The notes under the pieces were generated by a model. The model ran no database searches and was not told where the DNA came from. It saw only the letters and a list, made by a program, of their open reading frames with translations. A stretch of DNA of 64,000 nucleotides, taken from NCBI GenBank assembly GCA_949128115.1, contig OX421963.1:57903306-57967305 (forward strand), written 5' to 3'. The stretch is from Anaspis maculata. Its lineage: Eukaryota; Arthropoda; Insecta; Coleoptera; Scraptiidae. The position numbers and the translations under genes were made by a program. How positions within the stretch are numbered: the stretch's first letter is position 1; each line of letters opens with the position of its first letter. Shown in pieces: positions 24,246 to 59,640 of this stretch.

Positions 24246-24894
24246 AGTACCTGGTAGAAGAGAAAGAACACAACCCAACTGACCAAAGAAGTAGTTTAGT
24301 TTGTTACATTTTACTGTTTGACCATGACAATTTTCATTTTTAAGTTTTAGAGATAAGGAATCGTTCCAAAATTGTACGTCCCCAATATTCATAAACAATA
24401 TTTTTGATAATAATTGTATCCAATCGCATGTGTCTCATCTATTTATGCACATTTTCATAAGACCAAGTAACGTAAACACGCGGTGCCATTGAAAAGGTAC
24501 AAAAATGCTTTACATAAATATGGAAATAATGTAAGATATTACCATAAAAATGTATAATAGAAAAAATTGAAGAAAAAATTGACATTTTCATCTTCACTTT
24601 TTAATATTTGTTACCTACTGTACATATAGTATACAATCATCTTATCATATAATTCCTAATCGTCCACACGAAATATTTTATATTTCTGCTTATTTCTGCT
24701 GTGTTAGGGCCGTAACTATTAGTAACAAGTCAAAAGTTTGCTGTGATTGTTACTAGGTTGTAGTCAGTCCCGTTCGACGAAATTCCATGTGCCACCATTC
24801 TATGTATTATAGTAGTTTTTATTTTATACTTTTAGACACTTTGTGTAAACTTATACCTACGGATTCACTTGTGATGTTTGTATTTTACAATAAA
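24246..24894 (+). other. mthl: 3' untranslated region of the Methuselah-like gene
   Basis: From the TGA at 24243 to the AATAAA at 24889 there is about 640 nt of AT-rich sequence without a competing ORF. No other AATAAA appears earlier in this stretch, though variant signals could be used. Confidence 0.6.
24889..24894 (+). terminator. Polyadenylation signal AATAAA of the Methuselah-like gene
   Basis: Canonical AATAAA, 643 nt after the stop codon. Cleavage is expected roughly 10-30 nt downstream, inside the predicted 3' end of the convergent Prp8 gene. Confidence 0.6.
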
Positions 24895-24917
24895 ACAGTA
24901 TAGATTTAAAAATTAAC

Positions 24918-24923
24918 TTTATT
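24918..24923 (-). terminator. Polyadenylation signal AATAAA of Prp8
   Basis: TTTATT on the plus strand reads AATAAA on the minus strand, 67 nt past the Prp8 stop at 24991-24993. It gives a very short 3' UTR. It faces the receptor's AATAAA only 23 nt away. Confidence 0.6.
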
Positions 24924-24990
24924 AACTATGATAGGGATGGTACACTTTGAACCCACACAATATTTACATAAAAAAAAAGAATTACAAATT

Positions 24991-47982
<22,992 letters not shown>

Positions 47983-48092
47983 GCTGCAAATGGGTAAAAT
48001 TGTGGTAAGGAAAAAATGCTTGCGTTAGGGTGAGGTTAAAACCAACGTGAACGGATGTTCTTCCGTATTATAGTATAAGGTTAGAAACTTAC

Positions 48093-48200
48093 CTGTTCGT
48101 TAAGTGAACAACACTAAATGCACTGAAGCTTTGTTATAATCAAATAACAAAAACTTAAACGGCAACAATTGCATACGTTTATTTACGTTTCATTTCGTTT
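48093..48200 (-). other. Prp8: Prp8 5' noncoding exon (upstream limit approximate)
   Basis: A strong donor, CGAACAG before GTAAGTTTC, lies at 48093/48092, and the coding ATG lies one base after a CATTTGCAG acceptor at 47984. This implies a leader intron (47984-48092) and an upstream noncoding exon. Its 5' end is not visible; 48200 is a placeholder in the AT-rich flank. Confidence 0.55.
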
Positions 48201-48804
48201 TTCAGCAAGCGGCATTTTTACGCCATGTTGGATTGTTGCATATTGGTTGACGTGAGTGTCACAACTGTCAGACATCCAGGGCTGCCAAATAGCTAAATAA
48301 GAAAGCACCAAATCGGCTTACAATTTTAGCGGGAGCCAAGAGCCAAGACCAAAATCAGTTTCTCGTTTTTCGCTTTTTTTATTTTCGAAATATAATATAT
48401 ACCTACAACAATCAAGCCCATAATACCATAATAAGAAATCTGAATTAGTGCCGGTGGAATCCAAGGCAAATAAAAAAACGTTTCGATAAAAATTCGTGGT
48501 TTTTGACCAACTTTTAGCAGCGCGAGTTGAAAATGTTGAAATTTAGCCCGATGATTTTGATACAGTCGATGATATAGTGTATAATGGGTTATCTACGTCA
48601 AGGCTGTACCTAATGCTGTAAAGCTGGATTCCCAGATGCGAATATTGGGACAGAAAATGCGATTTTGTATGTCAAATTTTGAATTCGAGAGTAGGGCTCT
48701 GATTGACTAATATGAGGACTTTAAAGTAAAATTGACATAAAATTTCGCATTTTCTGTCCGTACATACATTCGCATCTGGGAATCCAGTGGTCCAGTTCTT
48801 GATA
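48201..48804. other. Region upstream of Prp8; promoter expected, hairpin MITE present
   Basis: Should contain the Prp8 promoter (reading left). No TATA box is evident. A 170-bp hairpin (48629-48787, ends CTGGATTCCCAGATGCGAA) shares its first bases with the element at 46627. Confidence 0.45.
48629..48787. mobile_element. Hairpin MITE, CTGGATTCCCAGATGCGAA ends
   Basis: The two ends are complementary over about 40 bp, including GGGACAGAAAATGCGA/TCGCATTTTCTGTCC. It is preceded by TAAAG as in the element at 46627, suggesting a related Harbinger MITE. Confidence 0.65.
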
Positions 48805-50844
48805 GGGGAAGGTTACATAAAATGGGATACTTAAGGTTTAAACTCTTAGAAATAATAGGTTTGTTTTGGCAGCGAGTTGCGGACGGTTTGCTAACTGTGA
48901 TTCAGCGCGCATACTCGACTCCAACCAGTTTTCAAGTGGTTGGAAAGTTTTTGCTGCAAGAACGCGTAGCGAGCGGTTCCAGTTGAAACTAGGAACACAA
49001 CAACTTGTCAAGTTTTCCCCGCCAAGCCGAGGTCTTATTTAAGGGGTTTCTGATGCGACTAAAAAAGTTGTCGACGGAAATCGGTTTTATTTTATTTTTT
49101 TCGTCAAGTAGGTACAAACTCATTCAAAAAGAAAATGTACAGACATTGCTATCAAATTTTGAAAATTTTCAAAATATTTTGGAAATATTTGAATTTGATT
49201 TTTGAAAATTCAAGAACTAGATAGCATTGACAATGTATTTTTCCTCAAGAAAGTCGCATGCAATTTGAACTTTCTATTTTCAAAAAAAAGGTACCAAAAA
49301 TGACTTCTACTAATTCACTTTTTCATGTCTACGCGAAATCATTTTTGGTGCCTTTTTTTGAAAATAAAAAGTTCATATTTGGCATGCGACTTTCTTGAGG
49401 AAAAATACATTGTCGATGCTATCTAGTTTTTGAATTTTCAAAAATCAAAATCAAAAATTCTCAAAATTTGATAGCAATATCTGTACATTTTCTTTTTGGA
49501 GGAGTTTCTACTTGACGAAAAAAAAAAAATAAAACCGATTCCCGTCAACAACTTTGTTAGTCGCATCAGAAACCCCTTAATAAATTTACCGAATTAATGT
49601 AAATATGTAACTTTCAGCAGGTAAAACTATTTTAAATTAACCTCGAAAATGCGTCTTTATTTACCTTTACTGTCACACTGTCACATTACGCGCCACGCCA
49701 TCAATCAAAGATCGCCCGATTGCGAAGAAAGGCGTACGCATGCGTCTGATCACCAGTTTCTTTTTAATTCTCAAACTCCTCTGACCGTCCACAAACTGTT
49801 TTCGAACCGTTGGAGGCACCTGCCCAAACAGCTTACCAACAGTTGGCAACTCGAAGTTTACACTGCCCGAACGGCTTAACGGAAGCGCGCAGAATCCAAA
49901 CGGTTGGAAACGGTTGTGTATCGCTGCCAAAACAAACCTAGCTGAATAAAGCAAACTTCATCTAATTATGTCTAATTATTCCTTGCTCAGTTTTATATCA
50001 TAACCCCAAAGAGTTTTTGGAACAAAAGTGTATTTTCCAAAATATAACTACTTTTCCAAAAAATGTGCAAGTATCCCGTTTTGGGGAACCCATAGGGTAA
50101 AACGGGATACCCTATATTCTTAAAATGGGATAGTAATTAAAATTATTAGATTCAACTAGTTAGTCTTATCAAGAATATGATAACCAAACATTCAAATTCC
50201 AAGTTTTTAATATGAAAGCTACTAGGTTGGTTTAACAGACATATAAAATATGAAAATAAACAATCATTCTTAGGTAACAAAACAATAACATAGTGAACAT
50301 TTTCAAATTGTGCATAAGACAAGAAAAAATAAAAAAAAAAAGAATCAGACTTCAAGGCAGAAGTCACAGAGGAAGTCTTTTCCTTCTTCATCTGCCCTGG
50401 CGCAGGCATCATGGACCCCACCTTCTGCATCTCACGCATCTGGGATATCCCGTTTTACGGAATGACAAAAATCCCGTTTTACCCGAACACTCATATTTGA
50501 CATTCGAAATTTTTTCTCACGTAACCTCAAAATAAATCGGAAAAACTTGTTCGTCAAATCAATAGTTCATATCTTAGCTTGAGGTAAATAAATAATGAAC
50601 ATGTTCCCCCAATCACTTCGCACGCAATTCTTACTAATATGAACCCTTGATATTAGATCAGAAAATCTGAAAACCATAAAACTTATCTGGTACGGCTCGC
50701 GCTTCAGCTGTCAACTCGAAATTACGTTTGCATTAGACTAGAGCTTGAGTTCGGTGGATATTGGGTTAGATGGCGATACCTGGTATTGTCAGAATTCTTG
50801 GTATCCCGTTTTAGCTGAGTATCCCATTTTAAGTAACCTTCCCC
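48805..50844. mobile_element. 2.0-kb TIR element with GGGGAAGGTTAC ends, TA-flanked
   Basis: Left GGGGAAGGTTACATAAAATG and right complement of GGGGAAGGTTACTTAAAATG, each flanked by TA. The words ATCCCGTTTTA and AAAATGGGATA recur near both ends and at 50060-50140 and 50440-50480. It contains a nested TTAA-flanked foldback. No transposase found. Confidence 0.7.
49043..49576. mobile_element. 534-bp foldback element, TSD TTAA
   Basis: Ends GGGGTTTCTGATGCGACTAA and complement, flanked by TTAA at 49039-49042 and 49577-49580. The arms are nearly fully paired, including GTACAGACATTGCTATCAA; loop near 49310. The TTAA target suggests piggyBac-type mobilisation, but the terminal GGGG is not the usual CCC start. 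Confidence 0.7.
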
Positions 50845-50889
50845 TACATCAATTTTGAGAGATGATAGAGAATCAAAATTGAAGCGCAC

Positions 50890-51870
50890 TCCAAAAAAAA
50901 AAATCAGAAGTGCATAATAACGGAGATAAGTAGATACCTATAGCCCTTCAAAGTTGGAAATAAAAAATCGTTTTTTCAGCATAACTTTTGAATTGTTCAA
51001 CCGATTTTGTTCAAATTTAAACCAAAGTTTACTTGAGCGAGTCTCTATCGAACGATAATAACGCGTTTTATAAAAATTATCTAGGAGCGTAGATAATAGG
51101 GAGAACCCATCTTTTTGCCCCCTAATTTTTCACCCCCTTCAAAAATTTTCAAAATGGTCCATATTTTTGAACTTCACGTTCAGTTTCAAGAAAAAAGTTA
51201 CTCCTGCAAAATGTTGATTGGAGGCTTCGTTTTCGAGATATTTGGGATTGAAACATTGGAAAACATCGAAATCGCCACTTTCCTGGGTCAAATATTAAAA
51301 TTCAAGAAAACCCATGATTCGTCAACTGGAATGAGTTTTCTGAGTGTTTTAAGTTCATAAACCACCATTTTTGCTGAGAAACATGGGGTTTTTCAGAAAA
51401 AAAAACAATTTGGGCTCTGGAAAGTGGCGACTTCGTGTTGTTTTCCAATGTTTCAAACCCAAATATCTTAAAAATGGAGCCTCTAATCAAAATGTATCAA
51501 AAGTAGCTTTTTTCTTTAAATTGAACGTAGAATTCAAAAATTGAAACTGTTTCCAAAAATATTCAGGGGGATTAAAAATATGAGGGAAAGGGAGAGAGTA
51601 CCCCCTATTATCTTTGCCTCTAAGAACGTCTGATGAAATTCGTTATCATTGTTCAATAAAAATCTGGCTCAGTAAACTTTGGTTTGAATTTGTATGAAAT
51701 CGGTTGAACGGTTCAGAAATTATGCAAAAAAACTGTTTTTGAGAAAAAACTTTGAAGGCCTGTGTCTCCGTTATTATACGTTTGCGAGAGTATGTTTATT
51801 GACAAGAGTCCCCTTATTCTTCAATTTTCCATCTTCCTGTGAGTTTTGTAACACTTATTCCGAGACAGCC
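50890..51870. mobile_element. Foldback copy of the 'ataacggag' family
   Basis: 'ataacggagat' at 50919 pairs with 'tctccgttattat' at 51767; 'ttggaggcttcgttttcgag' at 51210 pairs with 'ggagcctctaatc' at 51475. It ends GACAGCCTGTATA. Related to 40867-42655 and 6590-7310. Confidence 0.65.
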
Positions 51871-51876
51871 TGTATA

Positions 51877-53545
51877 ACAGGGTGGTTCAAAAGTGTCGGA
51901 TCATCTTCTAGCGGGCGTAATATGGGAAGTAGCAGAGTGCTGGAAAGTTGTTCAAAAAATTTTAAGTACGTCTTTTAATTTTGAAGTTATGGAGAGACAA
52001 AAGTTGGTCCTTCGATCGCTCATTCTATTTTCGTAGTTTCAAAAGATTTTTAAAAACTGTTGATGCAAGAATAGACCATTTCCACTGACGTCACGCAGCT
52101 CTGTCTTGAACAGCTGATTCGGGGCAACGTCAGTCAGATGTGCGTTATCTGTCACAGGGCACGTGAGCTACGTCAGTCATGTGCGTCAGTCAGATTGGTA
52201 ATATGTCAATCTGTCAGTCGGTGTCGGTGTGTGAAAGTCACTGGTGACACAAGGTTGTGACAAACTGACACGTATAGTTGACATCATGTTGACGTTGCCC
52301 CAAATCAGCCGGTCTACACGTGCGTGTGACGTCATGTGGAAATGGTCTATTATGAACAAAAAATATCAACTACTGTGTGTGTACTAAGTTTCCATTTACC
52401 ATACAGGTAATTCATGAAGGGAAAAAATTAAATTTCTCCAAAAAAGCCCTCCCAAAGAAAATCCTTGCTACAAAACCATGTTACTTTCTGCTTCACATCG
52501 GTTGAGGGATCAACTGAACGGTACACAGGCATTTTTGAAGGGAAATAATTTCCAAAGCTTTTGAATCACGAATCACTCTGCAGTTATACAAAACAAAAAT
52601 TCAATACCCATCCAATGGATGATTTTTCTTACTCATAATTCTGCTATCATCAGTTTATTCAATTCTTTTGAAGAAAACTGGGGGGATTCCAAGGACCACC
52701 CTTTCACTCTTTATAATTTCAAAAACAAAAGTCCAAGAATTTTTTTCAATATTTTTTTCTGGGCGTCATGAAGGATTTAGTCTGGGGGCATAGGTTAATT
52801 TGCTTACTACATGACGGTAGTATCAAATAACCATGCTGATTGAATGCCAAAAGTTGATGCTTCCGGAAATTCTGAAAGCTCTAACTTGAGAACCGTAAAT
52901 CGCACATAAATGACTTATGTCAAATTGTAGAGATTTGATCGGGCTTTTCTCTGCATATACACGTTTTGATCTCGAGTCAGTTTAATTTAAGATATTGACA
53001 AAAAACTGTTTTTTGGGCGCCATCTTTTCAATATGGCGGCCAAAACGGCAAAGATACGAAGTGGAAAAGTAGAAATTCGGAAAGGGCACCTCAAGATGTA
53101 TGATACTGCCAGGTTCCAAAAATATCGGATAACCTTAAAAAAATGGCGGAATTTGGCATATCTTATAAAGATAATTTTGACAGTTTCACGGAATGACGTT
53201 TGTAAATTTAGGTATGAAATAAGAAGAGAATTTTTTTTGTCCCCAAAATGACGTTCCAGATGTTGGAATCCGTTGAAAAACAAACGAGCTACAGCCAGTT
53301 TCTTATTACCAGACGAAGCTCATTTTGGCGCCTCCACCATATTTGCCTGCAGCAGATGTCAATATTCCACCATAATTTTTCATGGTCCTTGATCGCCCAG
53401 GAGTCGATTTGGACATGTCTCTATATATCTTCACGAAGCTGCACACGACACGACCTATGCCCCCATACTAATTCTATATACTGCAATGAAGGATTCTATA
53501 TACTGTATATTGTTTTGTTCTGACACTTTTGAATCAGTCACCTGT
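51877..53545. mobile_element. 1.7-kb TIR element (ACAGG...TTCAAAAGTGTC ends)
   Basis: Left ACAGGGTGGTTCAAAAGTGTC; right complement ACAGGTGACTGATTCAAAAG plus TGTC. Near the right end one frame reads LLPDEAHF, reminiscent of the first catalytic Asp block of mariner-type transposases, but the frame is broken. A CRE-rich MITE is nested at 52074-52347. Confidence 0.5.
52074..52347. mobile_element. 274-bp hairpin MITE with TGACGTCA motifs, TA-flanked
   Basis: Ends GACCATTTCCACTGACGTCA and complement with one mismatch, flanked by TA. Several further GACGTCA/GTCAGTCAG words lie inside. Confidence 0.65.
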
Positions 53546-54158
53546 ATTTTCAAGATATTTGATATTATTGGACTGTGGTAGACATAGTAGACACCGAGTC
53601 GGCGCATCCACCACTTCAGCAGGTTAGTCGCACGATTGACTATTGAAGTCTCCAATTATGACGCACGATATTGCAGATATCGATTACGTTTCTCGCTACA
53701 ACTTCTTAATTTCTGTAATGTAATTTTCTTCATATTATAGGTCCTGATTCAAAAGTTGAAAGTTAAGTACAATAAAAATAGCCCGATAAAAATAATAATG
53801 AAAAGTAGGTGTAGGTAGGTACCTAGAGGTACCTTGTTCAGCTTCTCTAAAAACTGAAAACTTTCTTGTTCTCAGCCATATGAATTGCAATTGGTGGAAA
53901 CTGTTATATGTATTATTAGCTATATTATTTAATTATTGCAATTTCTGCAACAATTACAACAAGACACGATCTCTTACCTGCCTACCTACATCTATAGGTA
54001 ACTAGCTTTGAATCATGATCAGTAATAATATTTCATTATAATAAGTAATTGATCCAGGAAATAAATAAATAAAATTTTACGAGACGAAGAAAACCGAAGA
54101 ACTCATTAATAATAACAAAATATGCGGTTCTCTTCCTAAAGTTTTCTATTTTTCTATA

Positions 54159-55386
54159 CAGGGTGATTCACCACCAAATGGACATAGCTTAAGGGTAGGT
54201 CCAATTTTTCCAGGCGAACCTGGATCTGGTTTTGAAATTTTTCTAACGCTGTTCGTTTCGAAGCTACAGTGTGATTCATGTATTTCGTAGAATTTTTTGA
54301 CAAGCCATAACTTTAGAACAACCCAACAGATTGGTTTGAAATTTTGTGGGTTGATTCCTCTATTGATATCTGACACATCGCTTTATCAAAGAGTTCAAAA
54401 TTTCCAAGGCCGGCTTTGAAAAAAAAATGTCAAAGCTTTTTTCAAAAAAGACACTCTGTACTTATGCATATTATCCAAAATTCATTTTCATATTCAGAAA
54501 CTAAATGGAACATGCTATTAATATCGCAAAAAAATTGCTTGGCACCATTAAGCTGTCAAAAGAAAATTGATAATCCTGATGATTTTTGAGGTTAGGATTT
54601 TTTTGTAAATTAATATTCACAAATATTCACGAATAACTTATTATGGCCTCAAATTTCAGCCGTTTCATCATGACAATAAAAATGACATTTTTCTCGTTTT
54701 CTCAATAGTAACAAAAAGTTTGGGCCGAATTTTCAAAAAATTATTGTAACGTCCCTCAGCTTCACTTCTACCCCCCATTTAGCTGAAATTGAGGAATGTA
54801 TTGAAATTTTTTTGAAAATTCTGATGAAATTTTTTGTTACTTCTGAGAAAACGAGAAAAATGTCATTTTCATTTTTCTGACAAAACGGCTGAAATTCAGG
54901 GCCATGATAGATCATTCGTAAAAATTTGAAAATCATGATTTACAAAAAATCCTAACCTCAAAAATCATCATGATTGTCAAAATTTTCTTGTCAGCTCAAT
55001 GGTGCCAAGCAATTTTTTTTGCCATAATAATAGCATGTTTGATGTAGTCTCCGAATTTGAAAATGAAATTCGAAAAATATGCATACAGAATGTCTTTTTT
55101 GAAAAAAGCTTTGAAGTTTTGTTTTACAAGGTCGGCCCTGGAAAATTCAAACTGTTTGATAAGGCGATGTGTCAGATATCAATAGAAGAATCAACCGACA
55201 AAATTTCAACCCAATTCATTCGGTCGTTCTGAAGATACGGCTTGTCAAAAAATTCGACAAAATACATGAATCACCCTGTAACTTCAAAACAAACAGTGTT
55301 AGAAAAATTTCAAAGCCAGATCCTGGTTCGCCTGGCAAAACTGGACTTACCCTTGGGCTATGTCCATTTGGTGGTGAATCACCCTG
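54159..55386. mobile_element. 1.2-kb near-perfect foldback, CAGGGTGATTCACCACC ends, TSD TA (TATA)
   Basis: TATA flanks both ends. Arms of about 600 bp pair almost end to end (CCAAATGGACATAGC, GGTTTGAAATTTT, TGATATCTGACACATCGC, AAGACA). The loop is near 54770. The ORFs on both strands are mirror images and not genes. Confidence 0.8.
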
Positions 55387-55390
55387 TATA

Positions 55391-58300
55391 GTGCACAAAA
55401 CACTTTCCATCGCAATATCTGTCTTAGGTATAAAATACCTACTCGACGTGATAAATAATTTTCATCACTAGCCTCGATCACTAAAAATAATTAGCTTGAT
55501 ACCGAGCTTTTTAATACTCTATCACCAAAATAAATAATAACTTTCAGTAAGTGAAACTTCGCCTTTGAGCTTTAAGTAAGCCCTATAAATACACTCACTA
55601 TTCACTTAAATCCTCAAGAAATGTAGGCAAGAGTTTTCTTAGTATCATTGACCATATTAAGATTTCTCTATGTTTGGAAACGTTCGAAATAATAAATAAA
55701 ACCGCTGTTAGGTACTAGTATTAGTGGAGTTTGGTATATATCTATACCCGCACTATTTATCTTCGTTTATTTTAGAAATCTTGACACGAAGGAAGACTTC
55801 GATGTGAATTATTTTTACTTACTGGTAAAATGAGAGAGAAGTGGATTGAGCAAAGCAAAAACTTTCTTTCAACAGGTCCACACACAGCCTCGCCTTATTA
55901 TTGCTTCTAATCTAATTACCGAGATCTTTCATCCGCTTTGCTTTGCCTGAAGAATTCAGAAAATATTATTGTGTTATTGAAATGCAATTATCAGGTACTG
56001 TATTGATTAAATCACAATTAATTCATCATGTCAGAGGATGTCGCTTTCTTTTGAATTTCTTAATCCTTACAAGTTAGTCTGGTTAGTCACACGAAAATTG
56101 ATTGGGCTGAAGAAATCAAGAATATCACTGATGAAATTTTGACTTCAATTAGAAGGTTGTTTTATCATACCTGATAAGTTTTACTAGATAAGTTTGATTA
56201 AACACGAGAATCAAATGATCCGTGATGTGATATCCGGTTTAGAGTTAACTGAAACTTTTCACGCATATAAGGTGCATAAAGCACAGTCACACCTTGTTTC
56301 ATGTGACTATGTTCTTTGTTTTAATATTTATTTAGCCAAAACTTGTGTAATTTTAAGAAAGCTGTAAGATGGTTCATTTACATTTTTGCAATATACTCTT
56401 CCTTGTTCTAATAAGGAGTACCTACACACCTTGTTTAAATCAAATGGTATACGGTAGCAATATGGTTGTGAGAATAAAATCATTTCTATGTATTTTAGAT
56501 TTTAACACTCCGCATAGAATGTAAATAGAAATTAATTAAATAACTCAAATTAATTGATTGTTGAGTAATACTTACTAATACGGATATTTGCCAAAAATTT
56601 CAAGTCTACACTAAAACGAAAGTTGTTTCTTCACGTGGGTGTCATTCACTAAAAACCTCGCTAAATAAATACTTGTACTTAGGTATGAATATGTTTTGTT
56701 TCCATTCCACTAAATTATTTCTTATTGACATTTATTCCTACTTCCTGTTAGGTAGATTTGTCAAGTTTTCTCAGCTGCACTGAAGCTACCTTTGATTTTT
56801 CATACCTACAGGTACCTCCACACCCATTAAACATTTTTTACCATCACCTTGTCTGAAATAATACAAGTAGGTACAACATACTTTTAATATGAAGATTCAC
56901 CCATCAATCCTTGAAACAAATATCAAGAGAAGTCAAGGTTGCTGATTATTATAAATATCTATAGGCGATAGGTTTAAGCTTTTCAAAGATGGACCTTTTT
57001 TAAGGTGTTATAATATAACTGTTAGTTTATGTAGACAAATTCTAAAATATGCTAAAGAATTACCATTTGATGCCTCCAGGATACCTGACCCTGACATTTT
57101 GTGTGTACACGGGGAATCATATTTTAAACAATAATTATAAAAACAGTACTTACGTACTAAGTGATGGTATCCTGCATGAGATTTTGCAACAAATATTTAG
57201 CTACGTAGCTACCAGATAATGGGAGAGCCTCTTCATCATCACGTAATGGATAAAAACTCATTGAACTTTCCCACTGAAGGTCGCCTCGATTGAAATTAAT
57301 GTAGATATAGTCATCATAGCGAAAGTGAGTCTATAGCGGCATCCACTAAGAAAACGGAATTTCCTCTTCAAAAGCTGCATTTGCCATTTCTTTTTTTTAA
57401 CTGTAGGTATCAGCATTCTGAAACATAAAGTAACAGCTTCGAGAATCCCATGATTGAAAATTTCAATATCTAATAAGCCTATTCTGCTAAATGAAACGGA
57501 ATTGTTTCAAGAAACTTTTCGAATTATTATTACTTAGCATCATCAGTAATAAGTAATGACTATATTTGTTTGTAAATTAAAGGCTTAGAACTGTCTTAGG
57601 GTTGGATTGCAAGTCCGACTTACAACCGATGCAAAGTTGCGTCGTCAAACGTCAAGAAATTGTCGAACTTTCAGTCAATTTCGGCCAAATTGAGAGTCAT
57701 CTCTCAACCTACACTAACAGTCAATTCTTACTTAATTTAACCCAACACAATGATTTCAGGAGAAGATCCCATTGTGTTAGGGTAGGTTGAGTGAAGAATG
57801 AGAGAAAGTGTAAACCTTCTTCGCATATGGTCAAGATTTAAAGCTCGCAGTGCTCGCACGGGTAATGTATACCTAAATCGAAGTCAAAATTAAACATTTT
57901 AATATTTTGACAAAGCGCAACTTTGTATTGGCTGCAAGTTGCAAGTCAAATTTGAAATCTAGGCCTTGGGTAGGTAGAGGAATTAATTCACAAATACTTT
58001 TTCATTTTCATGCAATCTACCGACCTGACGGAAAATTTGAATTATGCGGAACTAATGTCAATTAAAATCAAATTACTCATTTCAACGGCAAGTCAGTTAG
58101 AATAAAAAACACAACTTCAATAAGTTCTAATTTGAATTTTTATTTTTGAAAATTAGGTTTATGATTGGGTACCTAAGTAATAAGTGTAATAATACCAATA
58201 GTTTGCATGCATTGGTTGGAAAGTTGAAGTAATACCCACTGATTAAAAATTTCATCTGGGTCGAAATAATCGACAGAAAAAAGTGAAAAATAACATAAAT

Positions 58301-58640
58301 TGGATTAAATTCACGGATTTGTTCTAATACCTAAAGTAAAGGTTGGTTAATTGAGGAAAATAATAGTTATGTCACGCATTAGCTTGTCTATGCTTAGCAG
58401 CTCGAACAATTATTCAACCGTTAAAGTAAACGTTAAATAAACTCCCAAATCATTGAACCTGATAACTACCGATAGCTACAAGATGAAAATGCAAATTTCT
58501 AATTCAACTCTTTTTTTCTTGAAAATCCAAAACTTTTGAAACCACACTAGATTTGTATCAATGCCTTCCTCTTTTGTATAAAATACTTCATTGTTGTAGG
58601 TGTACTTACCTACCTATTATATTTTCTACTTATTTTCGTG
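55391..58640. other. AT-rich DNA, no gene recognised
   Basis: No ORF with a recognisable domain. A short hairpin with AACCCAACACAATG/CATTGTGTTAGGG occurs at about 57738-57782. Confidence 0.5.
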
Positions 58641-58949
58641 ATTGGTTAGTTTTGAAGCAATGCTACACCAAATGCGTCCTGGAAGGAATTGTGTGGGATC
58701 GTCAACTATTTCTTTCTTGAAAAAACTTCAAAAATCAATTTGCTACATTCTTTACAGTGGCGGCCCATACGGAAGGGCCGGCGTACTGTCATGTCAATCA
58801 TTCAGTCTTGAATTTAATAGGCACCCCTATATGAATTTGCGTTGGATATTTGGATATCAGGACTGTGGTACTGAGTATAAATTCATTTCAAAAATTTCTG
58901 CAGTTTATCACTGTGTACTACAAAATTTCGCGTCAAATAAATCTGTCAT

Positions 58950-59640
58950 CCGTCGCACTTTGGTATCATTGTACTCAACTAGATTTTCCAACTGTTGCTG
59001 TGGATTCAAATCTGACCTGTTTCTGGCCATGCTGCTCTTCTACCGATGTATACTCGCGTCGTGTATTCGAGAATATTGCAGCTTCTTCTGGAAAGATCTC
59101 GAAGGTTCTAGTCACTGCTATTTTTCTTTCTGGACACCAGCATCGCCCGTTCGCGCAAGCTCTAGAAAATTGCATCGTTTCCCGAATATTCTGGCAAGCT
59201 CTTAAAAGTTGAAATGCTTGTTCATCGTTAAGTGAAGGTGTAATATCATTCAAAAACAAATTAGTAGTCCTCTTCACGAGATTCTAGAATATTATTAGAT
59301 ATCTATTATCTAGAATAGATCTCGCGAAGAAGACTACCAATTTGTTCTCAAATAAGCTCTTAAAATACAAGAACCGTTAGGAGACTTGCTGGAGATCACG
59401 ACGCGTGAATAAGACACATCTGCATAATTGACGGAGGGGCCGTGCTTCAAGAGCTTGCCAGAATATTTGCGAAGACGATTTAATTTTCTAGAGCTTTCGC
59501 GAACGAGCAATGCTGGTATATTATTGGTACGTATGTATACCATGCAGAAGGGAAATGGCATCGACGAGAACCTTCGGGATCTTTCCAGAAGAATCTTTGG
59601 AATTCAACTTCTCAAATTATCCATCTTGACATAAGAATCT
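58950..59640. repeat. Large inverted repeat of unknown identity
   Basis: TTCTTCTGGAAAGATCTCGA at 59074 pairs with its complement near 59585; AGCTCTAGAAAATT and AATATTCTGGCAAGCTCTT pair likewise. The centre is near 59300. In one frame the two arms encode similar peptides (SSGKI.KVLV), hinting at a coding origin. Confidence 0.6.

Noticed and set aside
53033..53251. 72-codon basic ORF starting in a GGCGGCC context
   Set aside because: The 'cgccat...atggcggcc' text recurs as noncoding sequence in the transposon ends near 60030 and 61890.
58642..59205. 187-codon plus-strand ORF
   Set aside because: No ATG start, Cys/Ser-rich random-looking composition, overlaps the arm of an inverted repeat, and no domain recognised.
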